From a virus, in IMG/VR virus record IMGVR_UViG_3300032238_000043, positions 1 through 26,011 of that record: a stretch of 26,011 nt of DNA, one strand, 5' to 3'. Numbering within the stretch: the first letter of the stretch is position 1; each line of letters opens with the position of its first letter. Shown here piece by piece: positions 21,394 through 26,011 of the stretch. Position numbers and translations under genes: made by a program. The notes beneath the pieces are model-generated. The model ran no database searches. It was not told the origin of the DNA and saw only the letters and a list, made by a program, of their open reading frames with translations.

Positions 21394-22920
21394 CAGATAA
21401 TCGTAGGGGTTATATTCCTTCATCACCGTGCGCTTTCGGTGCTCCTGGTAGATAGGAATCCTCTTGGGGGTGTCCATCAACGCGAGGATGTAGGCGCTTG
21501 CATAGTCCGGTGACCTACCGATCCGTTCGGCGATCTCTTCCCTGCTAGCTACCGATAGCGTCTGCCCAACCATTCGCCACGTCGGCGCGCACAGATCCGC
21601 CATCAACCGACCGTCCGGTGGCAACGCAATACCATTGTTCGCCGTCGGGTCTAGCGCCTCGCGCATGCGCCACCACAACTCGCTACGTTGGTTCTTGAAC
21701 TTGAGCCTGCCCGACTTGTCCAGCCCAAGCGCCGATTCGCTCACGTTCACGCCAATCACTTGTTGGTGCATGGCCGAAAGGAAGTCGTACGGACTAGATC
21801 CTACCCCGATGATGTCAATGTGGATCGGGGCATCGTCGCGCATTGCCGAGACTACCAAACCGGCTACCGTCGGTCCATCCGGCGTAGTGCTCCCGGGATA
21901 CACCAATGGAACATCAAACCACATCCCATGGCGTCGGGCGATTACCGTCTGATCCTTGCCACCACGAGCAACGTCAACGCCTACGCTATCCATTGGCGGC
22001 AACACATCTTGGCGCTTCCACCGATCTTGCGCCGCTTGAACCCATGCTGTCGGGATAACCTGCATAGGGTCATCCTCGATGCCAGCATTGAAGTCGCCAT
22101 GCAGCATCTGGCTACGCAAGGGCTCCGGCAAACTTTGCAACTGAGCCATGTAGCCGGTTCCCATCAGGTAGGGGTTATCACTGATGCGGCTAGGGACAAA
22201 CGTCCGACTCATGGGGACGATCTTCTCCCCATTATGCGTAATCGGGTTGCCGCTCTCGACTTCTACATCCTTGCCATCCATGACGGCATACCAGCGAAGC
22301 TCCCCTGGTTTTGCCGGGTTCGGATGCGCCTTATCCAGCCAAGGTGCGAAGAAGCGAATCACCCAACGTCCTTCTGCCGTCGTCGGCGGGTTGAACGTCA
22401 ACAGGGCTCGGCAACGTTGCTTGGGCTCCGTCGTGCGCAACCATCCCAACAGGAACCGAACCGCCTGCTCGCGCATATTCGACGCTTCATCGAATACCAA
22501 CAAGTCATGCGGCCTACCCTGATACTTTCGCTCCTCTTCTGGTGCGGGGAACGAGCCAAATTCAATCTGGATGTTCGCACCATCCATGTGGCGCTTCATT
22601 CGCCAGATGCGCTCTTGGCCATTGAAGCCGTCCCTAGACTTGACCAACTCGGCAATCCGGTCGATCACGCCCACGAGTTCGGTACCATTCTGACGGAAAA
22701 CGCCAACACGGCGATGTTGCGTAAGGGCTAACCCTACCGCCAAATCCGTCTTGCCACCGCCTGCCGCACCACCATACCCAACAATAGATGCTGGCGAGTG
22801 ATACGCCATCTGTTGAGGCCCAGGTAGTGGTCGCCAAATAGACCCGTCAGTAGACAGCAACTCGTCTAGTTGACGGCGCTCCTCAACGGTTAACTTTGCA
22901 AGGAGCGTCGGGTCGATCAT
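21391..22920 (-). CDS. terL: Terminase large subunit (509 aa)
   Basis: The ATPase-nuclease motor that drives DNA into the prohead. In the N-terminal ATPase domain, Walker A is GGAAGGGKTD at residues 50-59, Walker B LLVFDE at 140-145, and the coupling motif LLTFNPP at 173-179. In the C-terminal RNase-H-like nuclease domain, the candidate metal-binding acidic residues are Asp316 (GVDVARGGKDQT), Asp369 (HIDIIGVG) and Asp472 (SPDYASAYILAL). Length is normal for the family and all key motifs are intact. The ATG overlaps the stop of the nuclease-like gene (ATGA). The C-terminal tail (KRTVMKEYNPYDYL) probably contacts the portal, by analogy. The TAG stop is the first triplet of the 16-bp repeat. Confidence 0.97.
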   Translation of the reverse strand: MIDPTLLAKLTVEERRQLDELLSTDGSIWRPLPGPQQMAYHSPASIVGYGGAAGGGKTDLAVGLALTQHRRVGVFRQNGTELVGVIDRIAELVKSRDGFNGQERIWRMKRHMDGANIQIEFGSFPAPEEERKYQGRPHDLLVFDEASNMREQAVRFLLGWLRTTEPKQRCRALLTFNPPTTAEGRWVIRFFAPWLDKAHPNPAKPGELRWYAVMDGKDVEVESGNPITHNGEKIVPMSRTFVPSRISDNPYLMGTGYMAQLQSLPEPLRSQMLHGDFNAGIEDDPMQVIPTAWVQAAQDRWKRQDVLPPMDSVGVDVARGGKDQTVIARRHGMWFDVPLVYPGSTTPDGPTVAGLVVSAMRDDAPIHIDIIGVGSSPYDFLSAMHQQVIGVNVSESALGLDKSGRLKFKNQRSELWWRMREALDPTANNGIALPPDGRLMADLCAPTWRMVGQTLSVASREEIAERIGRSPDYASAYILALMDTPKRIPIYQEHRKRTVMKEYNPYDYL

Positions 22921-23387
22921 GGCTTTAGCTTGCTAATCGGCAACAGGTAGTCTGGCGAAATAAAGTAGGCAGCCGGACGATTCCCATGGGTTTGCAACCA
23001 TGAAGGCGACTTCGCATCCCGGCCATAGATCCAGCCATGAATGGTGAAGTGGGGCGCTCGACCAGTCACCAACACGAACGCATCCTCATCGGCGTCATCG
23101 TGGCGAACGATTAGCTCATGGTATGGACCGCCCCTAGTGCGTACCTGGATGTGGCTACCAATGTCCGGCCCCTTCCAAGCGTTGTAGGCTCCGCCCCAAT
23201 ACACACCAAAATACTTGGCGACAGCCATCTCACCGGCTGCACCTTCGATGTGCTCAGACCAGCCTACGCCATGGAACCCGTGCTTATTTTCGTATCCCTT
23301 GCGCAAGGCGTGACGTTGCCTACCAGCACCAACACAACAGGCAATAGCCATCTCACCCGGATCTAGCGACACTTCAACGCGAACCAT
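22917..23387 (-). CDS. PD-(D/E)XK nuclease-like protein between terminase genes (156 aa)
   Basis: I choose the ATG at 23387 because GGAGG lies 5 bp upstream; a longer in-frame form would run far into the terminase small subunit gene. The product has EGAAGEMAVAKYFG at residues 48-61, GPDIGSHIQVRTRGG at 73-87, and ELIVRHDDADEDAFVLVTGR at 91-110. The arrangement of Glu, then Asp75, then Gln81-Val-Arg83 matches the PD-(D/E)XK fold as seen in a common family of small phage proteins; the canonical Lys is replaced by Arg, so activity is not certain. GWIYGRDAK follows at 118-126, also typical. It overlaps the small subunit gene by 14 bp and the large subunit gene by 4 bp, so it belongs to the packaging operon. 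Confidence 0.75.
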   Translation of the reverse strand: MVRVEVSLDPGEMAIACCVGAGRQRHALRKGYENKHGFHGVGWSEHIEGAAGEMAVAKYFGVYWGGAYNAWKGPDIGSHIQVRTRGGPYHELIVRHDDADEDAFVLVTGRAPHFTIHGWIYGRDAKSPSWLQTHGNRPAAYFISPDYLLPISKLKP

Positions 23388-23925
23388 CAAATCCTCCACT
23401 TTGCTCCAGCTTAAGCCGGGCAGTGGCCGCCGATAGGATCGCTTCGATCTTGGCAGCACGTTCGGAATCGCTAATCATCATCAACGGGACACCAGTAGCA
23501 TCGCCGCCAATCTGGACCTTATCGCCATAGCGCCTAGGGTCCCACTTGGCCAACAGTTGCAACCTAGCCCAAATCTGCAACTTACGATGCTGAACGTCGT
23601 CTTCGTGATCGCTAGGCTGATCGGCAATCGACAACGCTTCCTCAGCAATCACATCATACCCATCGTCTCGGGCTCGCCACATTCGTTGGGCAAACTCCCG
23701 GTCCATCGTACGCCAAGTGTCAATCGTCCGGCGATTAGGCTTCCCAGGCTGACGGCAATAGTCGCGAAGGGTTTTACCCTCACTGATCCATTGCACAACC
23801 TCATCGGCAATGTCCTGCCGAACAGGCGACTTTAGGCTGATCTCATGGTGCACTTCGCTCGTGACCATCTTGCTCTTTTGCGGGGATTTTTGCGTATCTG
23901 TGGGGTGCTTGATCTCTTCGCTCAT
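23374..23925 (-). CDS. terS: Terminase small subunit-like protein (183 aa)
   Basis: The product contains a helix-turn-helix region (GKTLRDYCRQPGKPNRRTID then TWRTMDREFAQRMWRARDDG, residues about 50-88) followed by DVIAEEALSIAD and HRKLQIWARLQLLAKWDPRR then YGDK (about 112-136), the pattern of Sf6-type and similar terminase small subunits, which bind packaging-site DNA and load the large subunit. The start at 23925 (AGGAAAG about 12 bp upstream) overlaps the preceding gene by 83 bp; an alternative ATG at 23868 (residue 20) would reduce the overlap to 26 bp and removes only a polar, disordered stretch. The position two genes before terL supports the call. Confidence 0.85.
   Translation of the reverse strand: MSEEIKHPTDTQKSPQKSKMVTSEVHHEISLKSPVRQDIADEVVQWISEGKTLRDYCRQPGKPNRRTIDTWRTMDREFAQRMWRARDDGYDVIAEEALSIADQPSDHEDDVQHRKLQIWARLQLLAKWDPRRYGDKVQIGGDATGVPLMMISDSERAAKIEAILSAATARLKLEQSGGFDGSR
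23393..23397 (-). promoter_or_regulatory. Ribosome binding site that decides the start of the nuclease-like gene
   Basis: Minus-strand GGAGG, 5 bp before the ATG at 23387 and inside the 3' end of the terminase small subunit gene. Confidence 0.8.
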
Positions 23926-24109
23926 ACCGGCAAATCTTTCCTACTGTGTAGATGCTGATCTCAAACCGAATCGACAATTCCTTGTAGGTCACACCCTCGT
24001 CATGCAACTCACGAATCCGGTTGACTACGCAATCCAGAATCGTCGCACGAGGATGTCCTTCGCCTATACGGCGTCCTTCATCATTGTAGGCCACCGTTCG
24101 CATTCGCAT
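23843..24109 (-). CDS. Small helix-turn-helix DNA-binding protein (88 aa)
   Basis: The 88-residue product opens MRMRTVAYNDEGRRIGEGHP, then VVNRIRELHDEGVTYKELSI at about residues 28-47 and RFEISIYTVGKICRYERRDQ at 48-67. This is the layout of a compact helix-turn-helix protein common in phages ('G..hp.a.lt...v..ir.l...g.sy.elA.kF.vs..tV..I....rR'). The Arg-rich ends fit DNA binding. It could regulate late genes or assist terminase; the sequence does not decide. Its ATG overlaps the preceding TGA (ATGA), and a second ATG two codons later is an alternative. Its 3' end overlaps the terminase small subunit gene. Confidence 0.8.
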   Translation of the reverse strand: MRMRTVAYNDEGRRIGEGHPRATILDCVVNRIRELHDEGVTYKELSIRFEISIYTVGKICRYERRDQAPHRYAKIPAKEQDGHERSAP

Positions 24110-24426
24110 CAGCCAAACGCATCCTTCCCATCCGCCTGCTTTCGCGTGCTACCACGAACCTTAGGCGATGTACCAGAAATCTGCTGATACGATTCTTGCG
24201 TCCGCTCAGGCTCCGTAAGCCTATAGATTTTCACAGCTTGGAAGTCGGACAACGCCTTTAGCGCATCCGCATAATCAATCACGCTCCACATCTGTTGTGC
24301 GGAAATAATGATCTGATCTTGAGTAGCCGGTAGCTGTTTGTCGTAGTCGGTCGCGTCTTGCAGGTTTTCCAAAAGGGATCTATCCGGCAACTGCAACTTC
24401 AAAGACTCAAGGTCGTAATCAATCAC
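24109..24426 (-). CDS. Hypothetical protein (105 aa)
   Basis: Starts with GTG at 24426 overlapping the TGA of the upstream gene (GTGA) and ends overlapping the next ATG (ATGA), which strongly supports a translated gene. The N-terminal two thirds look alpha-helical and acidic (MIDYDLESLKLQLPDRSLLE, IIISAQQMWSVIDYADALKA), and the C-terminal 35 residues (from ERTQESYQQISGT onward) are polar and basic, probably disordered. No motif, membrane segment or signal peptide is seen. I do not recognise the family. It lies in the pre-terminase block. Confidence 0.7.
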   Translation of the reverse strand: MIDYDLESLKLQLPDRSLLENLQDATDYDKQLPATQDQIIISAQQMWSVIDYADALKALSDFQAVKIYRLTEPERTQESYQQISGTSPKVRGSTRKQADGKDAFG

Positions 24427-24839
24427 TGTTGCGACTCCTTCGATTTCGACTTCGCTTTCGGCTTCTGTTTCGCCTCGTGTTTCACCATCTCCACATCCAA
24501 TAGACGAGCACTCAACCGATCCATCAGGTACTCATCGTCAGGATTCGTTACCACAACAGTCAAACACGCACGAGCCGCATCAGCAGCCGCCCGCAAGGCC
24601 ACTAACTCGTCACTAGCCTCACGATCAATCCTTGCAGTCGCCTTTCGACACCTCTGCAACCGAGTCCAAAGGATCAAACCCCATCCAGCTACATCCTCCA
24701 ATTCCTGCTGAATCTCGTCTACCAATCGCTCAGTAGGCAACGTCAATGAAACATCGCCATATTCCTCCTGACCCGATTCTAGGCGGGCTATAACCTTCGA
24801 TGCGAAGCGATCCCATAGCTGGTGGATGTCTTGAGCCAT
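24423..24839 (-). CDS. MazG-like (all-alpha NTP-pyrophosphatase-type) small protein (138 aa)
   Basis: Start chosen at the ATG at 24839 (MAQDIHQLWDRFASKV); ATG 24848 and a TTG at 24887 are in-frame alternatives, and no start has a good ribosome site. The product has ESGQEEYGDVSLTLPTERLV at residues 21-40 and DEIQQELEDVAGWGLILWTR at 41-60. The acidic spacing (E26xxD29, E42xxxE46xxD49) resembles the metal-binding helices of MazG-like nucleotide pyrophosphohydrolases, and small phage proteins with this exact layout are common. Whether it hydrolyses nucleotides is not known to me. The last 18 residues are Lys-rich (KQKPKAKSKSKESQQ). It is the first gene after the noncoding region and so opens the late block. 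Confidence 0.7.
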   Translation of the reverse strand: MAQDIHQLWDRFASKVIARLESGQEEYGDVSLTLPTERLVDEIQQELEDVAGWGLILWTRLQRCRKATARIDREASDELVALRAAADAARACLTVVVTNPDDEYLMDRLSARLLDVEMVKHEAKQKPKAKSKSKESQQ

Positions 24840-24871
24840 ATGCCCCATATACCGGCATTTACCACTATGCG

Positions 24872-24909
24872 CAATAGGTGAGGGCAATAGATCGGCATAA
24901 GGTCAATAG
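24872..24909 (-). repeat. Three CAATAG (minus CTATTG) elements in 38 bp
   Basis: Plus-strand CAATAG at 24872-24877, 24885-24890 and 24904-24909, spaced 13 and 19 bp, just upstream of the first packaging-block gene. They could be operator half-sites; short enough that chance cannot be excluded. Confidence 0.4.
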
Positions 24910-24918
24910 GCGAGTTCG

Positions 24919-25000
24919 ATTTTAGGTAGATTTTTTTGGATAGGGGGTAGTGTTTAGGTAAGTGGATGAGGGGGTAATTTTTTTAGGCAGGGGGGTGATC
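24919..25000. other. G/T-rich tract with alternating T and G runs
   Basis: The plus strand is almost free of C over about 75 bp and carries TTTAGGTA twice, two runs of seven T and G runs of five to six. Such strand asymmetry is typical of origins and control regions, but it has no single meaning. Confidence 0.45.
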
Positions 25001-25022
25001 TTTCACCGTCGCGCCATGGAAC

Positions 25023-25047
25023 GGGGATGCCCCCCGGGTGGGTGGGG
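25023..25047 (+). other. Possible G-quadruplex sequence
   Basis: Four plus-strand G runs (GGGG at 25023-25026, then GGGTGGGTGGGG at 25036-25047) with spacers of 9, 1 and 1 bases. The first spacer is C-rich and could pair with the G runs instead, forming a hairpin. Confidence 0.4.
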
Positions 25048-25059
25048 TCGACTCCTACC

Positions 25060-25086
25060 CCTAACGGACGCCTAACCTAACGGGCG
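25060..25086. repeat. Tandem CCTAACGGRCG direct repeat
   Basis: CCTAACGGACG at 25060-25070 and CCTAACGGGCG at 25076-25086, 16 bp apart, with a further CCTAAC between them (25071) and another at about 25163. Iteron- or operator-like. Confidence 0.45.
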
Positions 25087-25370
25087 GCGAATACGGTCGA
25101 ACCGAATACGTGACCATGCGCCCCATGCCGTCGATGCGGTGGGGTTGGATGCCGAGCACTCACCTAACAGATGCCGAACATCCAGGAGCCCTATACGCCC
25201 CGGCATTCGACGATCTCCCCCCACCCCTTACCCTTGGTCGATGGCGAAGATGGCGCAACCTGGGCGATTGTGGGGGATTAGGGCGGAGTCGCGCGCGCGC
25301 GTGAAGGGGGATGCGGTGTTTCCCTTGGCTATTCTGCCGCTTGCCCCTCTCTATCGCTCCCCCTAGAAAC

Positions 25371-25397
25371 GAAAAAGGGGAGGCACAAGCCCCCCCC
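25371..25397 (-). terminator. Intrinsic terminator after the two right-end genes
   Basis: On the minus strand GGGG-G-GGC, loop TTGT, GCC-T-CCCC, then five T (25372-25376). The stem has one mismatch. It begins 26 bp after the stop of the 86-residue gene and separates that block from the noncoding region. Confidence 0.88.
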
Positions 25398-25423
25398 TAG
25401 TAAACTTGGCAAACTAGCCTAGC

Positions 25424-25684
25424 CTATCGAAGCCGGTCAAAACCGATAGTGCTGTGCCATTCATCGCGGAACGCGATCGCCCGCTCTACCAGCCTGTTGA
25501 CCGTCGCATGGTCGATCCGATCATAACGGACACCGCCAAATTCCAGCCACCACTCACGGACCATAACCCAATCCACGCTCACCCAAGCCCTCGTGCACAC
25601 CAGATCCGCCAATTCGATGGCATCGTGAACGGCCACAAATTGCCTACCCTCTTGTTCGCTAATTTCTTCGATTTCGTCGCTCAT
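25424..25684 (-). CDS. Hypothetical acidic protein (86 aa)
   Basis: The ATG at 25684 has a strong ribosome site, AGGAG, 6 bp upstream and overlapping the stop region of the preceding gene. The product starts MSDEIEEISEQEGRQFVAVH and contains DLVCTRAWVSVDWVMVREWW and LEFGGVRYDRIDHATVNRLV; it is Trp-rich (five Trp), acidic at the N-terminus and helical in appearance. No motif, signal peptide or membrane segment is seen, and I do not recognise the family. It is followed by an intrinsic terminator, so it ends its transcription unit. Confidence 0.75.
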   Translation of the reverse strand: MSDEIEEISEQEGRQFVAVHDAIELADLVCTRAWVSVDWVMVREWWLEFGGVRYDRIDHATVNRLVERAIAFRDEWHSTIGFDRLR

Positions 25685-25692
25685 GGCTTCTC

Positions 25693-26011
25693 CTATTCGT
25701 AGTGAGGAATTTGTTGGGGAAAATCGGTGGGAATTCCGTCGCTTTCGCTCCGCCAGATTAGCGCACCGTCGTGCGATCCCGAACTGTAGCTACGCGTGCG
25801 ATGTGAACCGCCCAATTCCACGCCGTGCTTTTCCGCTAGTCGGCGAGCCCAGTCGATGGTCGCGTCGTCCGGTCCCAAGCACTCGACATAGACGCCATCC
25901 GCATCGGTGTGGAACCCGTTGGCATCGGTGTGGGTAGTGCGGGTGGAGCTCCTGACCGCCAACAATTCGCCTACGTCGTACCACCATCCCCCTTCTTCTG
26001 GGCCACCGTAC
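25693..26011 (-). CDS. Hypothetical small protein with GGWWYD element, 5' end missing
   Basis: The frame is open to the window edge, giving at least 105 residues; the true start is outside, and an internal TTG at 25965 is not needed. The visible N-terminal part reads YGGPEEGGWWYDVGELL, an element I recall from small proteins of unknown function in several phages and bacteria, followed by TEANGF-like and DGVYVECLGPDDATIDWARR segments and a polar C-terminus. No catalytic motif. It ends in TAG with the ribosome site of the next gene overlapping the stop. Function unknown. Confidence 0.7.
   Translation of the reverse strand, partial: YGGPEEGGWWYDVGELLAVRSSTRTTHTDANGFHTDADGVYVECLGPDDATIDWARRLAEKHGVELGGSHRTRSYSSGSHDGALIWRSESDGIPTDFPQQIPHYE

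Larger units (their letters stand above)
24840..25370. promoter_or_regulatory. Noncoding region of about 530 bp with repeats, G runs and T runs; candidate control region
   Basis: No convincing gene is seen on either strand; two overlapping plus-strand frames of 64 and 75 codons are Pro/Arg-rich and oppose all other genes. The region lies between a strong terminator and the first gene of the packaging block, where a late promoter or origin would be expected. It holds three CAATAG elements, a G/T-rich stretch with two T7 runs, a possible G-quadruplex, two CCTAACGGRCG repeats and a (CG)6 run. I find no good sigma-70 promoter: TAAAAT at about 24917-24922 on the minus strand has no -35 partner. 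Confidence 0.5.

Noticed and set aside
21688-22731. Plus-strand open frame of 347 codons
   Set aside because: It lies entirely opposite the terminase large subunit, which has intact motifs; its product is Arg/His-rich without recognisable features.
24994-25007. Hairpin GGTGA-TCTT-TCACC as a terminator
   Set aside because: Only 5 bp of stem and no T run after it on either strand in the direction needed.
25110-25366. Two overlapping plus-strand frames (64 and 75 codons) in the noncoding region
   Set aside because: Pro/Arg-rich products of low complexity, opposite direction to all other genes and ending in the terminator region.

Overview
The window is a stretch of a short-tailed (podovirus-type) tailed-phage or prophage genome. 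Every gene I can support lies on the minus strand and reads right to left, mostly with 1-4 bp gaps or ATGA/GTGA-type overlaps. The recognisable set is terminase, head-tail connector portal, scaffold, major capsid protein, capsid-cement-like proteins, T7-type tail tubular proteins A and B, and three internal-virion-type proteins. The head order (cement, capsid, scaffold, Bbp19-like) resembles Bordetella phage BPP-1 and its relatives, so a proteobacterial host is plausible. That is inference: no host gene, tRNA, integrase or attachment site is visible.

Layout in the direction of transcription. (1) 26011-25424: two small unrecognised genes, the first cut by the window edge, ending in a strong intrinsic terminator at 25371-25397. 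(2) 25370-24840: about 530 bp without a convincing gene, rich in short repeats, G runs and T runs; a candidate control region. (3) 24839-21391: packaging block: a MazG-like small protein, an unknown protein, a small helix-turn-helix protein, terminase small subunit, a PD-(D/E)XK-like protein and terminase large subunit. (4) 21353-18433: GNAT-like acetyltransferase, small virion-type protein, portal and a DUF5856-like protein. (5) 18430-14228: accessory, probably virion, proteins: a beta-type protein, a coiled-coil protein, two structural-type proteins, a Kelch-like beta protein, a protein built of 20-residue repeats, and a small Cys-rich membrane protein. (6) 14189-10606: Bbp19-like protein, scaffold, major capsid protein, two cement paralogues and a small protein, followed by a second intrinsic terminator at 10481-10530. 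(7) 10469-1: tail and ejection block: an SGNH-esterase/tail-tubular-A fusion, tail tubular B, a gp14-like and a gp15-like internal protein, and the first 761 codons of a giant virion protein with an HELGH metallopeptidase motif; this gene leaves the window at position 1.

Together these genes package DNA (terminase, portal), build the head (scaffold, capsid, cement), close it and form the tail tube (tubular A and B), and supply the ejected core proteins. No RNA polymerase, DNA polymerase, lysis cassette or separate tail spike is recognisable here; those presumably lie outside. The most unusual points are the esterase fused to the tail adaptor, a terminator placed exactly between capsid and tail genes as T-phi is in T7, the metallopeptidase motif in the giant protein, the 20-residue repeat protein, and a 16-bp repeat that starts at the stop codons of two unrelated genes.
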